From NCBI RefSeq assembly GCF_933775445.1, contig NC_065875.1, positions 25,109,555-25,173,554 on the forward strand: DNA of 64,000 nt. Direction: 5' to 3'. The translations under genes were made by a program, and so were the position numbers. The first letter of the stretch is position 1. Every line of letters starts with the position of its first letter. The stretch comes from Argentina anserina (Eukaryota; Streptophyta; Magnoliopsida; Rosales; Rosaceae). Under the pieces are notes generated by a model. That model worked only from the letters and a program-made list of their open reading frames with translations. It had not been told where the DNA came from and did no database searches. Positions 23,143 through 35,248 of this stretch are shown here, piece by piece.

Positions 23143-26100
23143 TTACCTACTTACCCCTGTTGTTCTGTATTTATACCTGCAGGCCCAGAAGAGGTAGTGC
23201 AAGAAGTTCAACCCACTGAGCACGCACATGAGCCAGTAGAACCTCTCTAAATGATAACTGTTCAGCTTGCTCCCCGACAGCCACTTGTGATCGGAAAACT
23301 TGCCGGAAACCTCGTTCACGACGGAGACGATCACCGAGCTCAGGTAGTACCCCATGGCCAGGGACGCCCACGTGAGCGACGTCGCCAGCGACTTCATCCC
23401 CGTCGGCGCCTCGGTGAAGAAGAACTCCAACATCCCGGCGAGCGTGAACAGGTCCGCTGAGCCGAGGAACAGGTACTGAAGGGCTATCCAGAAGAAGGTG
23501 ATCGGCAGCGGCGCGTTCGAGTCTAGCGCGGCGGCGCGTGAGGCCACTCGCTTCCGCTTGATCTCGACGAGGGCGGCGATGGCCATGGCGACGATGGAGA
23601 GGGCGAGGCCGATGCCGATGCGCTGGAGGTGGGAGATGCCCATTTCGGACTTGGTGAGTTTACGGAAGAAGGGGACGATGAACTGGTCGTAGAGAGGGGC
23701 GAGGATCATGATGAAGACGACGGGGAAGATGGGGAGGGAGGCCGGAGGGACTTTGAGGGAGCCGAGCTGGGTGTCCATGGTGGCGGCTTGTTGGACGGAG
23801 AAGGTGGAGAGCTGGGCGAGGCAGCAGTTGAGCATGATTGTGCAGGCGAAGATGGGGAGAATTTTTAGGACGATTTTGACCTCCTCCAGCTGCTGGACTG
23901 TGCACTGGTTGTTGAGGACGGCTCGGTTTAGGAACTTGAGGCTTTGTGACGGCGTCTCGGCGGCGGCGTCGTGTTTTAGTTCGATGGTGGTTTGGGGTTG
24001 GTCCGGTTGTTTTGTGATGATTGGAGATGGAGATGTAGGGCTTGCTGTCATGCTGGCTATGGCATTGCTTGGGGTGTTGGTTATGCATCGGTTGAGTGCC
24101 GCGGCGACCAGGACCTGCAGACACGATAAAGTGTTTGATGAAATGTGTCGAAGTGAAAATTAATATGAGCGCTTCAGTAAAATTATTCAATAGAGTGACT
24201 CATGTCAAAATGTTTGATGAAATAATTAAAAAAAGTTGAAGTAGGAGGGCATAAAATGTTCTATGAAGAATGACTCAACAGTGGAAATATGAGAAAACAA
24301 AAATGACAGAACAAGCTTTAATGAGCTAATATCGACCATGCAGATTGTCCGAAATCAGAAGATATTAGCTACTTACCTTTAGAATGGTTGTTAGGGGACT
24401 TCCACTAGGTATCTTATTCCTGTAAAGAGTGGAACCGGCAAGAAAAACTGGTATAGACAACAATATGCTGATGGTTGAGATTCCGAAACCCCATTCCCAC
24501 CCTTTGTTGTCTTCAATCCACACCACCAGTGTCACCGCAATTAGGCCGCCGCAGGCGAGAGAGAACACGAAGAAGTTGAAGAAGGTTGATCTCTGCTTCC
24601 TTCCCTGCGGTGTGCTCTCATCAAACTGCTCTGCTCCATGAGTTGCTAATGACCCTTTGATCCCTCCAACACCGAGCGCCACCATGTATAGACCTATGAA
24701 GAGCATCACCTCCTTTCCTCCGCCAACTTCTTGGCATGGACTGTTGGGACTGCCGGGGGTGCACGGCGGAGGCTTTAGTGAAGGCAAGCGGGCTTGCACT
24801 GTGAGTAGGATTAAACCCTGCAACATAAAAGTAACTTGGCCATTAAAACTTAGCCTCAAAGCTTCATAGTAAGTTCATTTTTACTCGTGTCAAAACTCCA
24901 AAAGCAAACAAGGAAAATCATAACAGTGGGTGCCAAGGCCACGCGTTGCTTCCCCACGTCAAATTTTGGACATTTTTGGCACACAAAAAGGACTTGGCGT
25001 ATGAAATGTCACTAGTATTTGATCCAGCATGTAGCTCTATTGCCTCTATATACATGTGTGGCTTTGGCTCTCCTTCTCAACAGGGCCACCATACATGTGG
25101 TTCATGAACCTGAAGCGTTGAAAACGATTGTCGTATGGTGCTAACTGGTAACAAGTAACCTGGCTCCATTCACTATTATAGAAAATTCAAGACAAGGAAA
25201 ACTTGTAGCAAGCTGACGAAAACCATTGTTGAAAATTCTAAGGTCATCATAACGAGATAACCCAACTGACTATTTGAAATCCAGAAAATTAACCTACTCT
25301 AGACTATGACAGAGCAACCTTTCACGTCTTCCCCAGAACTTGGCTACTAATGAGTGATAGGTTTTCAAGGCCTTATCTTGTACTTACCAAGTAGTACCTT
25401 AGCTCCTCCGCAATGTGGAGACAAATATAGGTACATCATTGATATTGCATGCATTGCTGTCAAACTGAAATTGGAGTCATCCAAGTTTGTGATAGTCATG
25501 GCATGACATATGAGACAGTTTTATATATGGGTCCTCCCAATCTAATTGGAGCAAATTTTTTTGTTCATATTAAGGCCTAGAACACACAACCCCATCTAAA
25601 CTTGTATAATATTATTAATATATCAGTTTCCCTCAACTTCCATAGTAAAGAAGTTGAAGTTTGCACTGATAAGCAAGTGAGAGGGTTTTGCGGTATTTTC
25701 ATGTTTCAGCTCAGTTTGCAACAGACTCTGGATTTCTTTTCATCGAAAAAAACAGACACTGATTTCTGAATGAAACATCATCCTGATGCAAGCCACGTGT
25801 CTGTTTCGATTCCATTGCGACAATCAAGGCCATTAACTATTCTATATAAAACTATAAATCACAGCAACAAATTAGGAAAAATGAAAAGAGATACTGAGAT
25901 AGTATTACTGTATTAGTTATCACCGGTTTTGTTGTATACAATCATGTGTATATCAAATTATCAATCCTTCTTCTGCACGACCTAACATGCCATGGAAGAG
26001 ATTTATCCAGACGACTGTACGCAGCCGGCAACCGGAAAGTGGTAACCGGCGGAAGTGAAATCATAGAGAAGTGATGAGAGAGCAGAAGTGAAATTACCAG

Positions 26101-26647
26101 GAATTCAATGACTGCACTTATCAAGTAGATGTGATAAGTTGTGAAGAAGGCATCAGATAAGAAACCTCCAAGAAGGGCAAGAAGGAAAGCGGTGCCCATG
26201 AAATCTGTGACATTGTTGGCAGCATTGGACGGAGATAAATGCATATATGCAGATAAGTATATCACCAAGTTGCTCGCATTTGCCAGATACGCCAAGTTCT
26301 CCAACACCTCAACCACTGCATACATAAATATCCAAACATACCAAAAACCCGTGTCAGTATCAAAATGACCTAAAAAATCTTGAATTGTTTGAATCGGAGA
26401 TGAAAAGATAAGGGTGCAAACTACAAACCTAGCACAAACGAGGCCGCCACCATGCCGCCGTGGCGGCCTCTGAAGGCGGGTTTGTTCCTCCAGTCCAAAT
26501 AGCCTTCCCATCTGGAGCTGCTACTGCTGCTTATCTGTTGTTCTTGTTCCTACACAGCAAAACTCGATCATGAGGTTTAGAAAGAGGGGCGTGATAGGAA
26601 AAGCAAAGTGAGTAAAGAGAAAAGGAGAGGAATAGAGAACCCACCAT
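23143..26647 (-). CDS. NRT1/PTR family transporter, NPF4 type
   Basis: Reverse-strand coding exons are 26647-26645 (only the ATG), 26549-26429, 26315-26098, 24817-24377 and 24114-23143. They total 585 codons (584 aa), the size expected for NPF4.6. The protein starts M-EQEQQISSSSSSRWEGYLDW and continues with family signatures NLAYLANASNLVIYLSAY, GLILLTVQARLPSL, ATHGAEQFDESTPQGRKQRS and a C-terminal half of about six membrane spans ending in a basic tail. This is a 12-span major-facilitator protein of the plasma membrane. Characterised NPF4 members (NPF4.6/AIT1/NRT1.2, NPF4.5/AIT2) move nitrate or abscisic acid by proton coupling; the substrate here is inferred. The proton-coupling ExxER motif of other NPFs is altered here (VEVLEN), as I remember for NPF4 relatives. 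The third intron is about 1.28 kb. Confidence 0.9.
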
Positions 26648-26699
26648 TTTTTCTCTGTATGGGAGAGCTCTCTCCCTTTGTGTGTTTTCAACTACGGGA

Positions 26700-28809
26700 T
26701 TGGGAGTTTAATTAAACTTGGATCCCCCCAAGTGGTAGAGGAGGCTATGATATGATTAGAAATAAAGAGTGATATGAGTGGTGTGGGAGATATAAAGAGT
26801 GGGGGAGGATTTGAGAGAAAGGTTCAACTTGAGGAGAGAATGGTCTACACACCCCTTTAGAAAATGACTTAATTTGATCCCCCTTTAAAAAAATCTATCC
26901 TATCCCCATGTTACTATAAAAACTGTAGGAATATTAATCAAATTACTTTCTATTTTCCAATTCCATTTGTTACATTGCCTACTTCTTCAGTCAAGACTCC
27001 CATACAAGTACGCAAATGAACAAATAGGTAAGTTATCATTCTCGGGTTGCTTGGTTTCTAAAAAGCTGTATGTATGTCTTAGAATCAATTCACAAAACTA
27101 TAAGAGTAAACAAAGGAGCAAAAAATATACAGGGTACCCTTATCATGTTTGACCATGAAAGTATATTAAATACAAAGGTCTTGGTGACTCACCTTCCTAA
27201 ATTTGGGTATGCTATTAGAGTTCACAGAATGGGGATGTTTACAAGGACCTAACCCATCTTATAGAATATTTTTTTTTTCTCCTTTCTTTTCTATATCCTA
27301 GCCACCCTCCATTGTTGGTAAAGCTAGCTCTTCCATTTAATAATTTTCGATTAATAATTATTGATCCATGACAAAGGTTCTTATTCTTCAACCTTTGATC
27401 AACGCGCAACAGTTAAATTATATAAAATATAATTTGATCCCTGAGGAATGAAAATCCAAATCGCATGACATTGTGGAGCTTATAGATTTGGAAATTGCAT
27501 GATACAAATAATTTGGACATGATATGCTGATTACAATAGCCATGAACAAGTTAAAAGTAGGTCAAATTTTGGCTTTTGAAGACATAGCTGATAGCCACAA
27601 GCACGTACAATCCTTCTTCCCCACTCATGACTCACCCCTCTTGCTAGTGCTATGACCGCGGAATGATTTGTCTTAAAGTTAAGTGCAGTTGATACGTGTA
27701 ATGCAAAAGTTTATCTCAAAACTATATTAGGACGTACATGACTTAGTTGTATTTGTCTTGAAAGTAAATTCACACTTAGAACATGTTAACACTCATAATA
27801 TGAATATACATGTTCGCGATCGTTGTCTCGAAGTTAAACAGAAAGAGTGCATTATATACTAATCTAATAAAATCATTATCATTATATGTAATCAAGCTAT
27901 TAAGTAGGTATGAATTTGAACATCAAAATGAAGGAGACTTTCTCAGTGAGATTAGAGCATCCTTTAGACTAATTTAGAGGATGGAATGTATTAGTTTATG
28001 CAACATGATTAATGTGGCACCGTCTTATTTGATCAAGATTACAGCCAAATTAAGTCCATCTATTAAATCTATATCGCAGATATGGATTGGAGGCATTGGA
28101 CAAGGATCATAAGTACCATCTATTCAATTCATATCGCAGAAATCTCCCAACGGCTGAAACCCATACCATATACGGAGTATCTATTAGCATTTCACAAGGA
28201 TATGATAAGCATTCAATCATCATTTTTGGTTTAAATAATAGGTCTCTTTTTGTGCGTATATAGTTTGGTAATGTAGTTGGAATGAGGACCGACACATAGT
28301 ACTAATGGCATTTCTGAGTGACTTACTTCCGGAGTTCCGGGACAGCTGTGAGTCTCTTTGACCCTTCCCACTGATATATCGACCAAGGAAACCAGGAGTT
28401 TGCTTGGAGTTGAATTTACCACGTGTAGAGATGTATGTGCCACAAGGACTTCATATAGTTCATAACTTCATATAATACAGCGGATCGATGTTTCAATCTT
28501 CACAGGGTTATGTATCGATCACTATAATTATCAAGCCCTAGCCTAGAATCATTGTAAGTATCAACAGTAAACGAACGAGAATGAAGGGATGTTTAAGTAT
28601 GTAAGATGAAAGAATTCAACAAGTCCTATCATTCATGGTAATTAACAACTAATAATTTATAAGGAAATGAGAATAATAATGTTTGCTTGAAAAAATGAAA
28701 TGATTCTGTGTTTGATTTAGATGTAGATAGTATTTCGTTTTCAACATGGGGTTTTCGGTCTGCAAAAGTTTCAGCTGATGGTAAATTTGGTTTCACGTAC
28801 CCAATTTGT
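26700..28809. other. NPF4 upstream region and AT-rich gene-free DNA
   Basis: The right flank of the NPF4 start contains a GA-rich stretch and then AT-rich DNA without a supported gene. An imperfect 30-base direct repeat (CCATCTATT...ATATCGCAGA) occurs near 28055 and 28113. ORFs up to 70 codons look random. Confidence 0.45.
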
Positions 28810-28817
28810 GGCTATTC

Positions 28818-29628
28818 TAGGGCTAGATTGGTTGATATAACAGTATTAATTTTCCAATACCATAAACCAACCAATATATATTTGGTATGAAATATTCACA
28901 ATTTATACTAACCAATAACGTTGGTATACCAATTAAGTGGTACGGTTGGTAATGAGCTTGTACCAACATATTTAAGGCCCAAAAATTTAAAGGTCCAATT
29001 CAAATAAGTAAGAACAAATAAGTGAAATAGCAATATAATTCTAAAGTCTTATATAACTTCAGCCAAATTACCAAATACAAAGTCATAAATAAAAAGCCAA
29101 AGTCCAAATAGTCAAACTATTAAAGTACTTATGAATTCTCAAAACAATTGAAAAAATAAATGATAGGTTTAAATGCGATATATGTTGACATGTTGTAAGC
29201 AGTGATGGTGCTACTGATAGGTCTAAGCATTTGTACATGGGAATTAGATTGAATCGATTCATTCATAATTAAATAAAGAAATTGAAAAACGAGAAAAATA
29301 GTGTACTTGAGAAAGAAACTCATAGAGATTATATTAAAATTAGTAGATTTATACGGTTTGGATTTATTTTTCAATAAATCTACGGTTGAAATTTAAAGAT
29401 GTATATATATATATTTTTTTTTTAATTACATAGTTTAATATAATATAAGTTGGTATGTACGATATACCATGGTATATGGAAAATCTATACCACCTACCTA
29501 CCATATTTTTAATGTTGGTACATTATACTGTATCATATACCATGTACCGAGTTTTAATATACCAACGTATTTAGTACGGTTGGTATACGAATTGGTTAGG
29601 ATGATTTTATATACCATTACCGCCCATA
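28818..29628. mobile_element. Non-autonomous hAT-like DNA transposon (811 bp)
   Basis: The segment begins TAGGGCTAGATTGG and ends ATTACCGCCCATA, imperfect inverted ends of the TAGGG type. It is flanked by a perfect 8-bp duplication, GGCTATTC, at 28810-28817 and 29629-29636. The 8-bp target site and terminal bases fit the hAT superfamily. The interior is AT-rich with many GGTATACC-like subterminal motifs in both orientations, and has no transposase frame. Confidence 0.75.
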
Positions 29629-29636
29629 GGCTATTC

Positions 29637-30176
29637 AGGAGATAACTAGCCATACCTGTAATTATCGGTGCAGGTCATTGTAAGAGAGAGACTCTCAGCT
29701 CGATCCAGGCACAAATACAATGAATTTAAAGGCGGTTTGGATAGGATTCTCTTGGAAGTTTGGATGCCGCAGTACGTTGCAGTAGTGCAATGCTGCAACC
29801 GCAATTAACAGAGGGTTTCTTACTTTCTATACATATATATATATATATATATATATAAAGCAGCAGCAAAGTAAAGCATCAATTCCAGGCATACATTCTG
29901 TTCATGGAATATTATTGTAGTTTTAGTTAGTTTTCACTTCAATTAACTGCCTTTCTTTTTCGACGAGTGGCAAAGACGAATTGTCAAAATATGGGAAAAT
30001 AAAAATTACAAGAGCTATACATCATCATGATCTAATTCTACAAATTATTGGCCACTAAATTAGATTCGAAGAAAACATAATATTGTAATTTTTCTTGAAA
30101 GTGAAATGATATACCCATTGCTTAAAAAACTCAGATAAGAGCGCATGCAAGTTAAACTTTGCATCCCCAAAATATC
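29637..30176. other. AT-rich gene-free DNA with an AT microsatellite
   Basis: Contains the (AT)n run at 29833-29857. Otherwise nothing recognisable. Confidence 0.5.
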
Positions 30177-30326
30177 GGGTTCATCTGCAGTACATTGTTG
30201 TATAACATACAGTAGTGTTTTGCAGGCAAACGAAAGGGGGAACGTGAGATGCACGAGAGGCCGTGTGTGAGATTTTGGCAGGGTTTTGTTGTATGCATGG
30301 CATATAGCCGTGCACAACAGATTTTT
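30177..30326 (+). mobile_element. Short T-tailed retroposon-like element, copy B
   Basis: About 150 bp, homologous to 18873-18999 in the same orientation and ending in the same CAGATTTTT. Flanked by a perfect 14-bp direct repeat, CCCAAAATATCGGG (30166-30179 and 30327-30340). Compared with copy A it has two extra internal blocks, near CTGCAGTACATTG and GCATGGCATATAGCCGTGC. Confidence 0.65.
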
Positions 30327-30340
30327 CCCAAAATATCGGG

Positions 30341-31380
30341 ATGATAGTTTAGACGTTAAAAATATTGTGTATTTTATCATTGTCATTTTAAAGATCACTT
30401 GTCAAGAACGATGAAAGAAATGTCATTTTACAGTGAATTATTGATACTAAATAAGATTCCAAGAGTACATCGATATGATAGAAATAACTGGAATCTATAT
30501 ATTTGAACTTGGCATACGACTGATTGGTTCACGATATTTGATATAATTAGCACTTATCCATAGTATTTTAAGTTTATGTTATATAAGATTTGGTATGCCT
30601 AATTCCAAAGTCAACAAGGTTTCATTTTCCCAATTTCTCCTGCATGGCTATCTCTCACTCTCAGTTGTTGTCTTTTTGCTTATACTGTGACATAACCTAT
30701 GAGCCGGATCGATCTGTACGGCATGTTCAGTATATATAACTATATAAGGGAGGGAGAGAGCTTAATTAGCTAGGGCCATCCCCATCCCAGCTTGCATAAA
30801 TTTATTAAACCTTTCAGAAGTTGAAAGGTATATATTCATATAAGTTCTAGAAATAATGGAAGAGAAGGGTTTGAATATTGAGCATGATAGCTAGCAACGA
30901 AATGAAAGTCCACCCTTTTCCCTTTCTCCCTTTCAAAACTAATTATGAAAGTCTCCTCTCCTTTTTCATTGGCCAGCTAGCTGAATAGAGATTAGCGGAA
31001 AGAATTCATTGATAATTTGATGCATGTATAATTTCTTTAAATTATTCGATCATCCTTCTGCTCGATTTTGTGGTTGAGTTCTCTTATATAGGTCGTGCTG
31101 ATATAATCTGACTTTGATTTTATATGCTTCGGTGGAGGCCGGCCCCTAGATCGATATATGTGTTTGTGTATAGTCCTTCCCAGCTAGTCCATATATATCC
31201 CGTGTGTGAACTGTAGAGCTGTGTAATACCCTCAACATGCATGATCCATAAATCGCAAGCTCTCCTTGCCCCAAGGTCGAGGGCACTAATGACTCCTCTA
31301 ACTCTTAAGTTTGTTGTTCTTGGTGACTTGGTCCCTCTCCAGCTAGCAAACTTTTGTTTATATTTACGTATATATGATAG
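30341..31380. other. AT-rich gene-free DNA
   Basis: No coding frame, RNA gene or repeat boundary could be supported here. Confidence 0.45.
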
Positions 31381-31926
31381 CAGTAGCGGAGCTAAGATTG
31401 GATCTTAAGAGGGTTTAATATTAAGTACTGAATTATCGATAGTAAGTTGAAAAATAGAAAATACTAATATATATTAATATAAAACTCTTATTTAATAGCT
31501 TCAAAATAGAGTAATTATTCTGTGTACCCGCCACACCACGTAACACTGCCATGTGATGTACTCAGCTAATCATATTACGTCATGGTATAATTAACATGCA
31601 CGCGGTGAAAATGTTAAAAATTTATTTACATATAAGAATAAATCAGAAACATTCACGATAAAAAATTGACTAATACATTAAGAGGGTAAATATTAGTTGA
31701 AGATAAAACATAAATAATAGAGATTTAATCATCATCACGTGAGAATAGATGATATATATTTGACTAATTTGTAATAGATAATATTAATTGTAAAAATACT
31801 TTTAAAGAGGTCTAGTCAAGATAATTACACTATATATTTACTTTATTTAACATATATTATATATAAATTGTAAAACAGCTGGGGTGAGTCTGGACCCGGG
31901 TGGGCCTGCATGTGGCTCCGCCATTG
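31381..31926. mobile_element. Non-autonomous hAT-like element (546 bp)
   Basis: The left end CAGTAGCGGAGC is the near-perfect inverse of the right end GCTCCGCCATTG, matching the CAGNGGCGGAGC type of hAT terminus. The adjoining 8-mers TATGATAG and TATCAGAG agree at six of eight positions, consistent with an aged target-site duplication. No transposase frame is present; the interior is very AT-rich. Confidence 0.7.
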
Positions 31927-32822
31927 TATCAGAGTGCCTCCTCCACCATCAGACGGTAAGCACAAATTGAGTTTGCATCAACGTCCCCTCGCTTATTCTT
32001 AACCCCTAATTTCATTTAAACTAGTAGTTTTGTAAGTGACGCAACTTAAAAAAATTATCAAACGATCGATGATTTCCTTAGTTTCCAACTTTATAAATTC
32101 ATAATAGAAAAACTTTACATTGAGTCATATTGAAGAAAAAAATAGTATCCGACTTTCGGATCGGAAAATCGTAATAGAAATGATATGAACTAGCAGTCCA
32201 GCGTACTATAACTACGGGTAGGAAGATATGAACTAGCAGTCCGATTATAACTTCGTGTAGGATACTATGTCTCCAGTGTCACTGACATAGTGATCATTGC
32301 TCATGCTTGCCACAAGATTGTTGATCAAGTGAATTGGAAATAGATCGGATTTTTTTGGCTCCCGGTAAATAACCAAATGTAACATAAAATCATCTGTCGA
32401 TATTATATATTCTCCCTGTTAAAATTGTGGCTTACAATCAATCCACTGCTGTAGCTTTTAGGACCTCAATATGAATATCGTACCATATGTGAAATTCAAC
32501 TTCTGAACGTTATACACGCATATTGATGAGATTCTTATTCTTCGGAGGTGAAATTGAGCCATGCCCAAATGGCATCTCGCAGCCGTTGCAGCCTTATTGT
32601 GTTTTATCAGTAATATCATCCCACTCCCATTTCAAGTCAAATGCTCATCTTCATCGAGTTTTTAGATAATTAAGCTTCACCTGCAAAACATGCATAATTA
32701 TTATCATGGCAAAGGTTGCATCACTTGTACGTGTTATAATAAATTTTAAAACTGTACTCGAGATAATTAATAGAATACAGAGAAAATCAACCTCGCACAT
32801 AATTATTTTTAGGAAATAATTT
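31927..32822. other. Gene-free DNA with a small tandem duplication
   Basis: A unit of about 43 bases starting GATATGAACTAGCAGTCC occurs twice in tandem (32182-32224 and 32225-32265), the second copy diverged. Nothing else was recognised. Confidence 0.55.
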
Positions 32823-33569
32823 TAGCACCATAATATGGCGCTGTAATTCCACGTGGCATGTCACGTTACATTGTCATGTCATTAATTACAATAATTACAA
32901 AATCTTTTTTTTGAATGAAAATACAATCTTATACTCATTAATCCAACGATTCTAGATTTTGGTATTAATTAATTATAGTCATTAATTAATCGTGAATGTA
33001 AATTAATTAAATAATAAAGTTATGAATCTTGACATATTTGTTACTAGAAAGATTACATGGACATAACTGAATTAAATATGATAATAATTAAGATATGTAT
33101 ACTCTAGGAAAAATAACATTTGTTATCTTACATATCCCCTTAAATCGATTATACCCTAACAAAAGAACATTTCATTTAAAAAAACTAAAGAATCTTACCA
33201 AGAGTTTCATCTAAATATAAATTTTGTAGTTACCTTATATTTTCTGAAATTTAAAAATAAATATATTTTGTCTTTATATATATATATATATATTTCGCAC
33301 ATGCAGATACATATTTCAAACATATTTTTGTAAAATTTAATATTTAAAATTGTATTTTAGAAGCATTATTGTGATGAAAAAGAAGAAATGATAAAAAGAA
33401 AAATATATATGTTTTATAATAATTTAGAACCGTGGGATTAATAAGGATATGATTGTCTTTTAATTTAAAATGACATTTTTATATAATTTTAATTGTTGAT
33501 GTGGCAATATGACGTGGCATGCCACGTAGGATTTCAACACCGAATTTGACGTCATATTATGACGCCCTA
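32823..33569. mobile_element. Putative foldback/MITE element with long imperfect inverted ends
   Basis: The left 50 bases (TAGCACCATAATATGGCGC, then AATTCCACGTGGCATGTCAC) mirror the reverse complement of the right end (GGGCGTCATAATATGACGTC, then AATCCTACGTGGCATGCCAC). The interior is about 80 percent AT and has no gene. No target-site duplication could be found, so the superfamily is open. A Mutator-type or old foldback element is possible. Confidence 0.5.
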
Positions 33570-33782
33570 GCACTCCTCTTATTTTCATCAAATTTATATA
33601 TTTAGATTATAAATTATACGAAATTCACATGTACGTGATTGTATGCAAAGTTTACGATATATTTTGATCGAGGGAGGGTTCTAATTAGCCCATTAATTAC
33701 AATAGCATACATTTAGTCGTCAGAGGTCACTTCCCTAGTTCCTTATTTAGCATAAACCCTAGTTGTAAAGAAAGATGCGTAA

Positions 33783-34192
33783 CCACATGGTGTGATGTAG
33801 TGGTTTCTAACCGCGACAATTCTTTGACCATGGCTTAAACGCGACATTGGTCAGGAATTCGATCGTTGGCTGAAGTATTACACACCTCTTTGTTTCTAAC
33901 TGGGCCAAAATGAGTCTGAGTTGGGGCATTGAGGACATTACTGTGGCCAGGGCATCCGGTTTTTGGACTACCGGGTTTGAACCATTTCACATGGGCCCCG
34001 TTAGAGTCTAGTTACATGCCTGATGAATTATTTTCAGTTGTGGGGATACCATGATGTCTGGTTTCTGGACTGGCCTCTCCGCTTCAGTATGCAACAGTGT
34101 ACCACCGTTGAGCATTGAGGGATTTTCTTCCATTGGATTTAACTTCGGACTCCACATAAAAAATGTCTTGGAACTAGAAATTAAAAAGAAAA
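33783..34192 (+). mobile_element. Full-length tRNA-related SINE (410 bp)
   Basis: Flanked by a perfect 12-bp duplication, AAAGATGCGTAA (33771-33782 and 34193-34204). The head contains TGATGTAGTGG (33793-33803), close to a pol III A box, and GGAATTCGATC (33854-33864), close to a B box, about 50 bases apart. The tail is A-rich (AATTAAAAAGAAAAA). From 33860 to the tail it is homologous to the reverse complement of 62817-63143. Structure, tail and target-site duplication together support a SINE. The family could not be named. Confidence 0.7.
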
Positions 34193-34204
34193 AAAGATGC
34201 GTAA

Positions 34205-35248
34205 ACTAGCCAGGAGAATTTGGAGTTGATTCACTCGATATATATACAAATCGACGCACTAGTTGTTTTCTTAATCAAGACTAGCTAATTTTGATTACAA
34301 ACGGATGAGGTCGCTGCTATGAACCACTAAACTAACTTCCACTCCTTCCTAAAAGTAGGTTTGCGCGCACTTTGTCTCATCCAGAATTCTTTCCCAGAAT
34401 AGATTTAATTTGCAGCATGGCCCTCACACTTATACTAGTTAACCAGACAATATAAGCATCCAGCTATTTTCTTGTTGATCGGCAAAAGTAGATACCCTAG
34501 CAACTTGCTTAGGCCCCCGCACCGGCCACTACGCCAGCTACAAAGCTTTCTCACACCGAAATCTAGCACCGGCCGTCAAAAGATATAGTTGCTATTCTAG
34601 AATGTTGACTAAAAATCGATATCATCAGCCTTTTAGTTTCATTATTTTGATAACATGAATCTTGTAAATAAGCCATGGTATATTAATTAAGAATTATCGA
34701 TGTGCGAATTATACTGTACGATTTCTAAAGAAAACTCAAAGGGATTAGAGAGACGTAGCGAAAGAGGTACATTTCAGAAAAGGCAAATGTTTTGATAACA
34801 CACGGTTGCATGAATTCCTTTATAACATCAACTAATTGAAACTATGATCGGTTTAGTGTAATGTGCAAAGATTTATATGAATTTTCCCCCAAATATTCTT
34901 TGCTTTGCTAGGGATTAATTCCAGGGCTGGAGAAACGGGTTGACATGCGGTACTGTTTTTGTGGTCTGAACTTTACGTTGTGTGACCACTCGAGCCCAGT
35001 GTTAGCTCGGTTAAGGTATGCAGCCTGGTTTTATACCAGTATCAGAGTAGCTACAATATATACTTTGAGTACATACAGTTGCTATTTTGTTTTAGTTTGT
35101 CAGTTGATTCTATGCTAGAACAAGAAAAAGGTTCTGATTTTCTGAGAAAATGATTAGGCTGTTATGATAATCTCTACTTTATTGATTCTAAGAGGAAAAT
35201 GATACATCGGAGAATAGTAAATCCAGCTTTATTCCCATTTTTCCGTTT
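34205..35248. other. Spacer left of the PPR gene's 3' end
   Basis: AT-rich with a few GC-richer patches (34500-34580, 34915-35000). No gene or repeat could be supported. It should include the PPR 3'UTR. Confidence 0.45.

Noticed and set aside
33783..33860. tRNA gene at the SINE head
   Set aside because: A- and B-like boxes are present, but no cloverleaf or acceptor stem could be formed by eye, and the unit is embedded in a duplicated retroposon.
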